Part shown: piece after piece, positions 10,590-21,480 of the stretch
How the letters are laid out: each line of letters starts with the position of its first letter
Position numbering within the stretch: position 1 is the first letter of the stretch
Origin: Sorghum bicolor
Taxonomy: Eukaryota > Streptophyta > Magnoliopsida > Poales > Poaceae
Assembly (NCBI RefSeq): GCF_000003195.3
Contig: NC_012877.2
Location: forward strand, 20,982,294 to 21,046,293
Reading direction: 5' to 3'
DNA length: 64,000 nucleotides
Translations under genes and position numbers: made by a program
Notes under the pieces: generated by a model
What the model saw: only the letters and a program-made list of their open reading frames with translations
What the model was told of the DNA's origin: nothing
Databases searched by the model: none

Positions 10590-11920
10590 TTCACTTGGTG
10601 GAGTCTGGGAGTTGTAAAAGTCCTTTATATGCTGCTCGAAGTGTACCTGCTCATAGAGACAAGGCAGAGATCAAGTGCATGGGCTCTGTTGGTGGAAAAC
10701 ACCAACAAAACCAAAAGTGTATTTGTTCTTCTCTAACCTCAAGCATAGTGAGCAAGACAAAGTTGATGGATAATAAAATCATAAGTGTAGTATTTAACAT
10801 TTGTCAAATTAGATTGCTCAACCTTATGGAAAGATAATCTATCTATATATATGTTTTGTTTATATCTTCCAAAGATTGAGTGTGCAACATTTTAGCTAAT
10901 ATGATTAGGAGTGTGGAATCATACAGGTGGAAGGACTAAACATGTTGAATCGATTGGGTTGGTTAATCTAGAGTTGTAGATCATACATGTTTGTCTCTTT
11001 TATTCATGTGAACGCCAGAACCAAGGAGAAGCTTATAGAAGTGATAGTCAAGTACTTTAAGATGTTACCTTTCTTGAAGAGTGATGGTACAGTATTACCT
11101 TATGGAAGCTTTCCTTTCTTTGCGGTTGTTCATCATGTTGGTGGCACCCTCCATGGATCATCTCTTGTGAGCTATGTCTTCCTTGTGTAAATTGTTAAAC
11201 TTCATGTGTGTCTCTCTTTGTCTCCAATGTGAGTTTATCTCAGGACTTCCCAGGTCGATATTGAAAGTTTTCTTTTTTCTGCAGGAGTTAGTCTAACAAA
11301 ATATACCAATGTCTACACAAGCAGTTTTTGGTTCAATAACCAAACTAGTCTCCATGTCTAATTAGATTAAGAAAGGCTGTTTAACCTAAGCACCATGCTT
11401 AATTTAAAAACCAGTAGAAGTATGTACAGTACTTCAAAACTAACACTTACTATGATAAACAAAGGTAGCGTGATGGCTTTTATAGAGATCTACTCAAGTG
11501 GAGATGAAGTAGTGTGATTACTATTTAACAAATTGAGCATGTCTCAAAGGTAGGGACAACCAACATAGCAACATGGCAAATGACGTTTTTATATAAAGTA
11601 CTCCCCCAAGCTTGAATTTTGCAAAATTCAAGTTTGGATGAATTTAATTCAATGTTGTATAATGATTGGTTGTACATACCTTGTGCTTGTCATTCATCCG
11701 ATCTTCTTGCTCCAATCCTAGAAAGGTTAGTGACAAGAATACCCGAAGGAATTTTTTTACAATTATCCTTATATGCTCAATACACAAGGTAATCTTGCAA
11801 ATAATTAAAAGCTTATGTTACGATCTGATCAGTGCTTGTTTTAGGACACTAAGCTTGTCCTTGGGAAACTATCAATTTATGTCGGCGAAGTGGTTTCCCC
11901 TCCAACGCTGACCTATATCA
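10590..11920. other. Unassigned interior of element D
   Basis: This 1.3 kb has no recognisable coding sequence. It contains a near-palindrome TGTTGGTGGAAAACACCAACA (10686) and, on the minus strand, a polypurine-like CAAGCTTGGGGGAGTAC (about 11602). These suggest a fragment of another LTR element rather than D's own leader and gag. I see no target duplication that would define its ends. Confidence 0.4.
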
Positions 11921-12084
11921 AGATCAACTCAACGAGATCTGCAATATTTAATATAGACATATGCAAGACTAAACACCACGTCTAATCTATTAATTACTAC
12001 TCTAAGATCAACTCAACGAGATCTACAATATTCCAGGTAATTGCAAGACTAAACACCACGTCTAATCTATTAATTACTACTCTA
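11921..12084. repeat. Local duplication at the truncated LTR end of element D
   Basis: A 28-bp block (AGATCAACTCAACGAG...) at 11921-11948 recurs at 12005-12032, and a 42-bp block beginning GCAAGACTAAACACCACG at 11963-12004 recurs at 12043-12084. The alternating copies mark a rearrangement that removed the inner 0.4 kb of this LTR together with the primer binding site. Confidence 0.8.
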
Positions 12085-12920
12085 ATGTTTCAAAGATTAG
12101 AGCACTTGATGCAAGCGGGAATCCAATAAATAACTTGAATGTAAATAAAAGTAATTAGAGAACTCAGGAATTATGAATTGAAGAACCTGGAGAACGATGA
12201 AGAACGAACCAGTTGCTGCAAAAGTACAATGTTGAGGAAGATCCAACAGATCCAGCTCCTCCTCCGCTCTCCTCTTCTATCTCCCTATTTTCTAAATTAC
12301 AACTAGAACTAAATAGAACTAGAACTAGAACTAGAGGAACTAGAACTAGAACTAGAGGAATTAGAACTAGATCTAGATGAACTAGAGGTAGAACTAGAAG
12401 AACTAGAGGGATCCTCTCTACTTGGATGAAGAATTGAAACCCTAGCTTTGATTCTGTAGAAGAGGTATGATCTCCAGGGGCCAGGGGGTCTGGTTTTATA
12501 GTCCCTTCAAGTGAATCTGGGCCGTCGGATCAAACCGACATTGATGGCACGGTTTTCCATGATCCTTTAGGTCGGTGGAGCATAATCCGCGAAACGTGTC
12601 CTGATTGGGCACTGTAGCTGGGCGGGCGCCCAGGAGAGTTGGGCGGGCGCCCTGCCTCCGTGCCCGATTTCCTTCCCGTTCGTTTCCGTGGCTTCTGGAG
12701 TCTTCTAGATGATAGAAAATTACGCGACACGTTAATATCTCTATGTAAACCCGACATGTGGGCCTTTCTTTCATATTTCCTGATAACCCCCTGCTGAAAT
12801 AGACAAACACTAAACTCGTGGAATTCTGTCAGATAAAACCCTAAGTCTAGGTGTTGGTTCCATTAGATCCTTTTCCATGATTAGTTGATGGTTAAATGTG
12901 AGCATTAAGGACCGTCAACA
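12031..12920 (-). repeat. 5' LTR of element D (truncated)
   Basis: About 890 bp matching 6428-7312 of the other LTR with few differences and including its promoter (TATA complement 12494-12500) and paired GC boxes. The part that should run to the primer site is missing. Confidence 0.85.
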
Positions 12921-12925
12921 CCTAG
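12921..12925. repeat. Target site duplication CCTAG, right copy (D)
   Basis: Matches 6030-6034 exactly and follows GTCAACA of the D LTR. Confidence 0.92.
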
Positions 12926-13400
12926 TGAGGACGAGGTTCGTGCTACACCTCTTAGCCACCGAACCACCAAGTGTTGGTCGACACAACGGGGACGTAGCGT
13001 GCCAGCAAGCACGTGAACCTCGGGAGAAAAATTGGTGTCTCAAGTGTGTTTGATTGGCATTCTCCCGGTGCTTGAGTGTTTATATTGGTGATTGGTTCAT
13101 CCCCTACACGACGGTATAAATATCTCTCCTATCTTTACTTACCGCAAACTAGTGTAATTAGTTTAATTGCTTACTTTGCTTTGTGTAGCATAGTTCACTA
13201 GTGTAACTAATAGAGATTTAGTTCTTGTGTGGATAGTGATCATAGCAACTAGAATTGTTGGGTAGGTGGCTTGCAAACACCCCATTTAGAGCTAGGGCAA
13301 AAAGCTTCGCTTTGTTATTTACTAACCTCTTGCTCTAGTGAGTTTGTAGAATTTTTAAATAGGCTATTCACCCCCCCTCTAGCCATACTAGGACCTTTCA

Positions 13401-13405
13401 GTAGT
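13401..13405. repeat. Target site duplication GTAGT, right copy (F)
   Basis: Matches 4582-4586 exactly and follows CTTTCA of LTR F. Confidence 0.9.
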
Positions 13406-14413
13406 TCACCTCCTCTTGGATCTCGGGGCAGTTATTGCCCGAGTGATCATCTCCTTTGCATACCTCGCACCATGGATCAGTTTCCACAGCACGAATAGCG
13501 GCAGGGGTCTTGAGGGCCTCAATTCCCTTTTGAGAGGAAGACTCCTCTATTTTCTTCATAAGGAGGTCCATCTTGGCAGAGAGCATGTCCAACTCATTGA
13601 GGGCATGGACACCTCTCTTCTTGGGCTGGAGGCGCTCCTCATTCCATCCTTGGTTGATGACCATCTTTTCAATGAGTTCCTTGGCATCCTTGACATTTTT
13701 CTGCAAGAATGCCCCAGCTGAGGCATCAAGGTGACTACGGGGCATGCCGGTCAGCCCATGGTAGAAACCTTGAATAATGAGCCATTTGTCTATCCCATGA
13801 TGAGGACAGGCGTGAATGTACTCATTGAGACGTTCCCATGCTTCAGGAATCGTCTCATTGGACTGTTGCTAGAAGCTTGAAATCTTCCCACGCAGGGCAC
13901 TGGTCTTGCCCGGTGGGAAGAACTTCTTCACGAAAGCATTGGCACACTTGTCCCAAGTTGTCACTTTGCTCTTGTTGGCATAGAACCACTGCTTCGCCTT
14001 CCCGTGAGTGAAAATGGGAAAAGGCGAAGGCGAATGGCGTCCGCTGTGACGTTCTTGACGGTGAAAGTGTAGCACACCACCAAAAAGTGTTGAAGGTGGT
14101 CATTGACATCCTCATGTGGCTTCCCACAGAATGGATTGGCTTGCACCATGTTGATCAGTGCAGGCTTGAGCTCAAAGGTCGCATCGCCCAAGTTCAGGTT
14201 CGGACCCGTAGCGACAAAGTCAACTAACGGGGACAAGAACTCAGCGATGGTCTTTTGGGCCATGACTGCCTCAACAAATGGTGTGGGACTTCCTTCCACG
14301 AGCGGTTCGGTCTCTGAGATGAACCTTTGAGGAGAAACCTGACGACATCTAGTTCTCCTCAACAATTGCTCAGGATCTTCAATGAAGTTTGGCGGCAATT
14401 GAAAACCACTCAA
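13406..14413 (-). pseudogene. Gag of element O (broken)
   Basis: Gag forms the particle that packages element RNA. The minus strand reads from about 14413 (the frame is open further upstream and no ATG start is obvious). It contains the capsid-like segment GNFDLKP-type core (FELKPALINMVQANPFCG), DHLQHFL, and KQWFYANK, GKISSFQQQ. It ends with a CCHC knuckle CEVCKGDDHSGNNC (C-x2-C-x4-H-x4-C) and an Asn-rich linker. There is a frameshift near 14035. A TAG near 13869 stands where relatives have CAG. The last residues EVNY are cut by the F insertion and continue at 4586. Element B carries the sister copy at 39315-40324. Confidence 0.8.
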
Positions 14414-14536
14414 GCACTGTCTAGATTCACGATAACAAGAAACAAGACAAGTGAAGGGTAAGCCCTAACACTAATGGACACTTAGATTTTAGAGTAGACC
14501 ATGGATTCTAATTTATTAGAGATTCCTAGTATGACG

Positions 14537-14556
14537 CTTCCCCGGCAACGATGCTA
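14537..14556 (-). other. Primer binding site of element O
   Basis: The complement contains AGCATCGTTGCCGGGGAA, close to the tRNA-Asp-type primer site TGGCGCCGTTGCCGGGGA used by many plant gypsy elements. It lies a few bases inside the LTR end at 14565. Confidence 0.65.
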
Positions 14557-15720
14557 GAAATGCTTGTTGGCAAATCTTAACTCACACCGGCTAGAGTAAG
14601 ATGCGACAAGTATCTAGAAATGTAGGCGCCTAACCAGCACTGCTTAAATGCAAGCTTAAGCTATTACTAGGATAGGGTGTCAGGCTACCTTGAGTAATGG
14701 CCCCAGAAATGCTAAGCAACGCTAAACTCTAGCGGTGACGCAAGACGTACCAAGGGTAACTCTGCAAGCGCATAGGTACCGCTATAGAACTTCAATCGTG
14801 GTGAGTATTCGCGGTGTCGTAATTTATAGTTCGCTCACGGGAAGTGGACTAAGACTCTCTTAGTAAATATATGGATGGATATCCGTGGTTTGTGTCTACT
14901 CGATATATGTTCACTAGCGCTAATAGGGGGGTAAGAATAGCAAGATAGATAGTAGATAAGTTAGATAAAGGTAAGTAAAGATAACTGGTAGTGAGCTAGC
15001 TAGGTGGGAGGACAACGAGTGAGTAAGGACTCCTATGTATCTAACTCTACTTCTGTGTTCCAATCCTAATCAATGTAAATAACTTGACTAGACTAGTATC
15101 CAAACAATCTTGTGCGGTGGGAAGTCGACTACAATAGGAGGACGAAACTCCTATCCAAGCGAACCTTTGTCTTATGGGTGCCTACAGACCGTACCCGATG
15201 TGAATAGAACCTACTGGGAAGCAGAGGCCTGTCACGCTTCGCCACCACCCGCTAACACGTTTGATACGGTGGCATCCACTAATAAGTGCTAGCCTAAGCA
15301 CCTCGCTTACACTAGTCTTATAACTTCACCTATCACATAAATAGCCAAAGCCCCTAATGGTAGTGGAACACACACAAGGTGTTGAAGACACTAATCTAAC
15401 TAAGGCAGCTACACTAATAAGACTAAGACACAACACTATTACAAGTATAGTAATGCACTAAGCAATACTCAAAGTAAAGACTTCAAGTAAATACTTAGTA
15501 ACGTAAAGAAGGAATATATTGATATAAAGATTGTAATACAAGAGAAAAGGTACAAGAGCTACACCAGACTCTCCAGAAGATAGCTCCGGAGACCCAAGCT
15601 TTGCTCGACTCGACTCTAACTCCCACTCTAGACTACACTACACTACACATGATCTCCCAAGTGGGATTTGGAAATGAAATGATAGATGGAAGATGGGATA
15701 TGGAGGTGGAGGACCCCTCC

Positions 15721-15727
15721 TTATATA
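15721..15727 (-). promoter_or_regulatory. TATA box of O LTR
   Basis: The complement reads TATATAA in the context CCCATATATAAGGAGG. It sits between the GGTCGGT-rich U3 side (15840-16260) and the rest of the LTR. Confidence 0.6.
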
Positions 15728-15986
15728 TGGGTGAGAGAGGGGGTGCCACGTTAGCGATCCACATGCTCCTTACTTCTCCACCCTTGGATGCACCCACCTC
15801 CCAACCGCCTTAGATGGACGGTTGAAGCATTGCCACACATTAGGAAGGTCGGTCGGAGTGAACCGAAACCAGATGGAGCCCACATATAGGTCGGTCAACC
15901 TACCCTTTGGCTGACTATGGGTCCCACTGACCTTCTCGAAGGTCCTTAGGTCGGTGGGAGGTTGGGCCAGGTGCCATGACCCCATT

Positions 15987-16002
15987 GGTCGGTCGACCGA
16001 CC
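15987..16002. promoter_or_regulatory. 16-bp perfect palindrome GGTCGGTCGACCGACC in O LTR
   Basis: A self-complementary 16-mer within U3. Shorter copies of GGTCGGT(CGAC) occur near 15848, 15890, 15948 and 16235, and related words at about 3331. This is a candidate dimeric binding site or enhancer; the function is inferred from position only. Confidence 0.5.
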
Positions 16003-17149
16003 GACCTTTGGAGCCCCTGGCCCACCTCTAGCCTCCTGGTGGTGTCCCCACTTGTCATGTAAGTGTTGTCCAAAATTGAGTTTAGTTGCACACTTGCTTG
16101 CTTCCATGTAGGCCAAAGGATCCATGTGCTAAGTGTTTGAACCATTGAGGACAAGCATACTTGGATCCAAGGGTTGGGATTGACTCCTTGGAGTATGTCG
16201 TTGCTCATGCCATGGAGGGGAGCCCCTGGTGGGCGCAAACCCCGGTCGGTCGACCTAGGTATGGGGCCCACAGGGCTCATTTCCTTCTTCCTTGCATTGA
16301 ACAAGCTAAGAGTACAAGTGGAACTTTATTAGTGATAAATATGTTCATGTGATGCTTATCTTCCTTCAATCCAGGACTGTTGACAGGCTTTTGAGTATAT
16401 AGAACTTGGTCTTATTTCTCGTCAACAATTAGCAATGGCGAATAAGGCAATCGTCTCCTACGGCATGGACTCAAAGACCCTCATCCTTGCGCAACAGAAG
16501 CCTCTCACCGCTGTACCACCGAAGCTCTTGCCGTTGTGCCGCCGAAACAAGTCGCTACGGTGCCCCAGCGTTATGAACAAGCCTTCTACATAAAAGATCC
16601 ATCTGCTCTTCCTCCACCTCCCACAAGGTTGTTGCTTGAATGAGGTGTTAAGGGGAAGCAAATTGCTATCCCAAAGGGTACTGTGCTTCTTCCACCTAGA
16701 GACAATGAATGGCTCTTGTCAGTCCAAACCGACAAGAAAGGGAAGCTGATATGTTCCAAGTACACCACTACTCATCCTATTATCCATGGAGTGCGTGCAA
16801 ACCCTAATGAAGTATGCTACACTGAGCATATCGCACCTAAGCCCAAGCCCAAGAGGAAGAGAGCAACATCAGCATTACCACTAGAAAAAGTTCCCAAGCA
16901 GCCAGCTCCTACCCTACGCACCCTCAACGAGAAGCATGAAGGCCTCTCTGACATTGTCAAGGGTATGGAAAAATCCAACAATATGAGGGACAAGCTCATA
17001 GAAGGCTGGATACTCAGTTAGGGATCACTTTCAAGTTAATCTGCAGCCTCAAGCGCGATAAAGACAAGCTTGAAGCAGAGGTTGCAGCCCTCCAAGAAGA
17101 AATGCAGGGCCTCAACAATAAAGGGCAGCCATAGCTCATCGTTCCTGAG

Positions 17150-17266
17150 GTCAGTTTACCACCCTTCTTTTTCCGCACTCTTGCTGTACTCTTGTTCATC
17201 TGCAATTCCTTTTACTCAATACTCCTTTTTCTTTTTGTTCTCTCTTTTATCCTCAAAAACTTTTAG
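17150..17266 (+). other. Intron of the antisense PMD gene
   Basis: Donor GAG|GTCAGT and acceptor CTTTTAG|GAT with a T-rich tract before it. It separates the basic N-terminal exon from the plant mobile domain exon. Confidence 0.55.
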
Positions 17267-18695
17267 GATTTGGCCGATAAGATCGTAATTCCTACCAATC
17301 AACCTCACCTCCAATGTCTTGGCCCGCTAGGAAATCCAGATCCCACCGGTCTAATAAACGTAGAGACAAACAGAATCCCCTTTAGAGCCAAAAATTTCTC
17401 CCTAGATCTATGGAAAGATGCCTTCCGTTCTTGGCCCAGTCCTACCAAGGGATGGAAGGATTGGTTCCTGAGAGTCAGCCATTCAAATGAGGTTCAATGG
17501 GGCGAGCGGAAGTTAGACCAGTGCATAAGATTGTCTCTTGCCGATATGGAGAGGAATGAGTCACTGCTAGTTGCTGCTTCGTACTTTTGGTTAGACACGC
17601 TCAATGCTTTTGTGTTTGGCCATGGCCCTGCTTCTCCTACACTTGCCGATGTACTCATGCTCACCGGCTTAGACATATCCACTACTGATAACAGCCAACT
17701 ATTTGAGACCAAACCCAGTTCTAAGGTAGAAACTCGCGCTATCGGCGGTTGGTCTGGGTACATTCAGAAGTACCAAAAAACAGGACCTGTCAGTGCAAAG
17801 GAACAGACCACTTTCCTAAATATGTGGCTGGATAAGCTTGTATTGTGTGGCTGATCGGCAGGACCAACCTCTGTTTACTTATCGGCAGCAGAAAGATTAG
17901 CCAACGGTGGCCGATTTCCCCTTAGCCGATACCTGCTCGGTGCTGCTTATCACCTCCTCCACCAGGTAGCCAAGAAACTTCTGCTAGGTCAATCCATCGG
18001 CAACTTAGGGGGTCCTTGGTGGTTTATCAACATGTGGCTTAGTCTCCACATGCACAAACGCCTTGAATTCGACCTCTTTGCACAGCGCTTCCCTAGGGAC
18101 ATAGCCGAGGATTATGAATTGGATGAAGAAGAATTGGCAACTCATTCCCCCTTGAACTTTGGCGAAGCTGCCATAGTTTTACCTGGCACTGGTAGTAATG
18201 AATACCAGGTTAGCCGATTCTTTCAGACTCTCTATGAAGGTCTGACCAGAGAATAGCGGACATGGATGCCTTATGAAGATCCAGACTTTCCGCTGACTTT
18301 CCATCCCTTCAATGATGCTCTCAACAAGGACCGTGATGTGATGATGGAAATTATCACCCCAAGGGCCATACTAGTGAATTTCTTTGGTAGTGGGAAAGCA
18401 TCCAATCTGACCTATGAGTTCTACAATCCATCGGCACTGGCTTGTCAGCTAGCCTTCGGACAGCTGCTGATTGCACTTTGCTACACCGATGTGGTAAAGC
18501 CGAGGGAGACCATCACCAGCTCAACTCCCGTCAAATGCCGATACAGATGTCGATCTATCGGCTTGGATCCCAGCTCTCTTCATTACTCAGGCATACAAAC
18601 AGTGGTGGGAGGAGTGGAAAGAGCATTTGTTCTGCAGATCGCCCCTCACATATCGTAGCATGATCGACCCCGAATACAAAGTCCCTGATAATACT

Positions 18696-18771
18696 GTAAG
18701 TATTTTAACCGATGTTTCAATCCTTTCACTTTCATTTTCTATTGGCAACTTACTTTCTTTGTTTTGTACAG
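18696..18771 (+). other. Intron of the antisense PMD gene
   Basis: Donor ACT|GTAAGT and acceptor TTTGTACAG|GTC. Removal joins ...KVPDNT to VDETPSIRP in one frame. Confidence 0.7.
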
Positions 18772-18934
18772 GTCGATGAAACTCCTTCCATCAGGCCTGA
18801 TCTCTTTGATCGGCAACAATGCTCCGAGCTTGGCGGCTTTAATGCACCGGGGTGTGCATTTCAAAAAAATCACCACCAGGAGAGCGAAAACATCCCTGTC
18901 AGTAGCTGCCACTGCTTTGGCACAAGCTTTCAAG

Positions 18935-19104
18935 GTAAATCCTTGAATTCTTCAACTTATACCGATTCCATTCTCACATTTACACAATTTTCACGACACA
19001 TCGGCTGGCATGGGAACTTCATCGGTAACTTCTTACTATTTCAACCAGAACCTTATCAATACTCTGTTACACTTGTACTTATAAAACTTTTATCATTACA
19101 TCAG
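18935..19104 (+). other. Intron of the antisense PMD gene
   Basis: Donor CAAG|GTAAAT; the acceptor ATTACATCAG|CAAACTGG is the best candidate. The sequence between is AT-rich with no coding pattern. Confidence 0.5.
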
Positions 19105-19444
19105 CAAACTGGCAAATCGGCAAAGACCAGAAGTACCAAAATGACTGCTGATGCCCCCCAGTCCAGCCAAGCAAAGAGAAAGGGTCCCAAGAGTACCAAG
19201 TCACAAGCGAAGCGTCATAGAATAGCAACGCCTCCTCCTCCTCCAAGGTCTCCGATCCCTATAGAATCGTCCCCCTCTTGTCCAGGAGCTCAGACACAGC
19301 AAGTACTGACTCCCCCTCAACCACAAGAAGAACCTCAGCCAGAGGGAACATCAGCCGATGTACACGAGCAAACCGCTGACCCAGTGGGCTCAATCATAGC
19401 ATCGGTAGTTTCTTCAATTCAAACAAGTATTGCACTCCCTCAAG

Positions 19445-19518
19445 GTAACGTACTCTCTATGAAATTATTGCCGATGAACTTACCTTTCCATCTCATAATT
19501 ACTCCTGTTAATTTTCAG
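19445..19518 (+). other. Intron of the antisense PMD gene
   Basis: Donor CAAG|GTAACG and acceptor AATTTTCAG|CTGAC, short and T-rich. Confidence 0.55.
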
Positions 19519-19607
19519 CTGACATTGTTCCATCGGCAACTCCAGCCGATCAACCCATAGTACCATCGGCCTCAACTAGCCAGAGGCGAGAAATCACCTT
19601 GAAACAA

Positions 19608-19682
19608 GTAAGTTACCCGATCTCTATTTCTATCATCACCAATACTTGATCATCAAATAACTTATTTTATCTTCTTTTTCAG
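19608..19682 (+). other. Intron of the antisense PMD gene
   Basis: Donor ACAA|GTAAGT and acceptor CTTTTTCAG|GAACAGG. It precedes the exons encoding the coiled-coil tail. Confidence 0.6.
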
Positions 19683-20528
19683 GAACAGGACTCTCCCGAC
19701 AGCTTGTTATCCTTTGCCATCGAAATTTCTGAGGATGAAGGCGAGGAAGCAAGTTCTTCTCAAGCAGTTGGAATTTCATCAGCATAGATTAGAGCAAAGC
19801 TGGAAGATCTGTCGGCCCTCCTTCATCAAGACACAGCCCAACTGGTTGACGACTCCGATCCAGCCAAGGCTCTATTCAAGGCTCTCAGAGGCCAAATTCC
19901 TGCCGATACTGAGGAGATTCTCTTCTAGTCTGCTCACTTGGAGAGTCAACAGCTCCAGTACCAAAAGGCCACTCAGCGCCTTGCCGATAGAGCTGCTCAC
20001 GCCCAGCTTTCAGAGGAGGTAATGAAAGTAAAGCACCTTGCCGATGAAAAACATAAGAGCATCGGCATTCTGAAATCCTCAGGAGATACGCTGAAGCAAA
20101 AGATCTCCGATCTATCGTCAAAGACGGAAACCCTGCTGGCAGAGCTTAAACAAGTAGAAGAGGCCCTATCCCAAGCTCAACAGGAAGAAAGTCAGCTGCC
20201 TGAGATGATCAAGACCCTTGAACAGGAGCGGAACGCCCAAGCTCGCAAGGCACTGCAGATGAAGAAGAAGCTAAGACCGGTGGAAGGCTCTGCCGATGAA
20301 GATATCAAAGAGATAGAAGAAGCCGATCAAATTCGCCTGCGCACTATATCGACCATCCAAGTCTTGCTGAATGCATGAACTCTTCATCGACGACGTGCTT
20401 CGCTTTGAGAACTCTTGAACATTTTGGTCTAGCCGATAGGACTGTTATCGGCACCCTTTTAAAACATTGAGTCCGGCCCCAGATACACTTTGATCCAGCC
20501 GATAGGAATGCTATCGGCACTTAAACTT

Positions 20529-21479
20529 TCACGCATCAATCCATATGCTAGGATAATATTTCTTTAAATATTTGTCATTCAATGTCCTGGGAAATTCAAC
20601 TCCTTCGAGAGTTTCTAAAATATAGGAATTGCCAGGAGCAGATCGATTTATCCGATAGGGACCTTCCCAATTAGGAGACCACTTCCCAAATTTTGAACTT
20701 TTAGTCCCGATCGGTAAGATTAGTTTCCATACTAAGTCTCCATCGGCAAACTCCTTAGCCTTTACCTTCTTATCATACCATCTGGCAACTCTCTTTTTAT
20801 TTTCTTCTATACTCATCAAAGCCCTCAGCCGATGCCCTGCTAAATCATCCAACTCGTCTTTCATCAAAGTAGCATAGTCATCGGCAGTCAGCTGATCTTG
20901 AAAAGATAGTCGCCTAGATCCGGTTTTAATCTCCCATGGTAACACAGCATCGTGTCCGTACACCAACAGATAAGGCGAAACTTTGGTCGACCCATGACAA
21001 GCCATCCGATATGACCATAAAGCTTCATTCAACAACGTATGCCACTTCCTAGGATTTTCTTTGTTAGATGAGTTTAATAATTCCTTTGTTAGATGCTTCG
21101 GCCTGCCCATTGGCTTCAGCATAATAAGGAGAAGAATTCATCACTTTAATCCCCATATCGATTGCAAATTCATCAAACTCTCTTGATGTAAACATAGTAC
21201 CTTGATCGGTAGTAATCGTCTGAGGAATACCAAATCGGTAAATAATATGCTCTTTTACAAAATCAATCATATTGGCCGATGCGACTTTCATCAAAGGAAT
21301 AGCTTCAACCAACTTGGTGAAATAATCAGTAGCAACCAATATGAACTTGTGCCCTTTGCTAGATGGTGGATAAATCTGGCCGATCAAATCAATCGCCCAT
21401 CCTCGGAACGGCCAAGGTTTAACAATGGGATTCATGGCCGATGCGGGCGCCCTTTGAACATTGCCAAATTTCTAACATC
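20529..21479 (-). pseudogene. Integrase of element E (broken)
   Basis: Integrase inserts element DNA into the genome. The minus strand encodes the catalytic core with AIDLIG (first Asp, about 21390), TTDQGTMFTS (second Asp, about 21200) and NGQAEASNK (Glu, about 21085), so the D,D-35-E residues are all visible. A frameshift near 21090 moves the reading to a second frame covering the C-terminal part (21122-20529: RPKHLTKELL...KYYPSIWIDA, with a GDLVWK motif). The HHCC zinc finger is upstream at 21600-21481 and is separated by TAA and TAG stops in place of CAA and CAG. The 3' end is 150 bp from the end of the convergent PMD gene. Confidence 0.85.
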
Positions 21480-21480
21480 C

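Larger units (their letters stand above)
6035..12920 (-). mobile_element. Element D: RT-less gag-pro LTR element nested in F
   Basis: A minus-strand LTR element with TGTTGGG...GTCAACA ends and TSD CCTAG. The 3' LTR is complete (6035-7312) and followed by a polypurine tract (7313-7327). The right-hand LTR is truncated (12031-12920) and lacks the inner 0.4 kb and the primer site. The interior keeps a gag zinc-knuckle remnant and two tandem protease-like domains (9695-10580), without polymerase. It is homologous to element B in LTR start, promoter, protease pair and 3' region. The interior at 10600-11920 is not recognisably part of this family and may have been replaced or inserted. Confidence 0.85.
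4587..13400 (+). mobile_element. Solo LTR F, split by element D
   Basis: The unit begins TGAAAGCCCTAG and ends GGACCTTTCA, with 5-bp target duplications GTAGT on both sides. After removing element D and its duplication (6035-12925), about 1.92 kb remains with no coding region, so it is a solo LTR left by recombination between the two ends of a former element. It contains a TATA box at 5634 and a cluster of CCGGAC-type repeats upstream of it. A related LTR copy in inverse orientation starts at 51008. The superfamily (Copia or Gypsy) cannot be told from the LTR alone; the style resembles Copia SIRE-type LTRs, but this is a weak guess. Confidence 0.85.
1..16385 (-). mobile_element. Element O: RT-less gypsy-type LTR retrotransposon, 3' end outside window
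   Basis: This is a minus-strand LTR element. Its 5' LTR is at 14565-16385, a tRNA-Asp-like primer site lies just inside it, and gag, one aspartic protease and an extra ORF follow leftwards. No reverse transcriptase, RNase H or integrase is visible between the protease (ends 3928) and the left edge, so it looks non-autonomous. The gag is cut by the F solo LTR (4587-13400). Its 3' non-coding part at about 200-460 resembles element D at 7640-7930, so O, D and B are relatives. The 3' LTR and the matching target duplication are outside the window, so the outer boundary is known on one side only. Confidence 0.75.
14565..16385 (-). repeat. 5' LTR of element O
   Basis: An 1821-bp LTR starting TGTTGGCAAATC and ending GGACTGTTGACA on the plus strand. 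In the minus sense it begins TGTCAACAGTCC, resembling the B and D LTR starts. A TATA box (TATATAA, complement 15721-15727) is followed upstream by repeated GGTCGGT words, including a perfect 16-bp palindrome at 15987-16002. No protein is encoded. The partner LTR lies left of the window, so the boundaries are inferred from TG/CA ends and the primer site. Confidence 0.7.
16435..20378 (+). pseudogene. Antisense plant-mobile-domain (PMD) gene of element E
   Basis: A spliced gene on the strand opposite to gag-pol. The first ATG is at 16435, and a basic segment (KPKPKRKRA) lies at 16683-17021. The PMD core (aminotransferase-like plant mobile domain) is in one frame from 17270 to about 18530, with WPSPTKGWKDWF, VQWGERKLDQC, LADVLMLTGLDI and GGPWWFINMWL. 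AYKQWWEEW follows in a shifted frame near 18600. A Pro/Ser-rich region (19141-19440) and a coiled-coil C-terminus (19938-20378) come next. Likely GT-AG introns: 17150-17266, 18696-18771, 18935-19104, 19445-19518, 19608-19682. Lesions: TGA at 17852, TAG at 18254 and a frameshift near 18530. PMD proteins such as MAIN/MAIL1 act in silencing; the role of the element copy is unknown. Confidence 0.75.

Noticed and set aside
18712..19560. 282-codon plus-strand open frame read straight through
   Set aside because: It runs across at least two good GT-AG introns (18935-19104, 19445-19518). The spliced gene model explains the sequence better.
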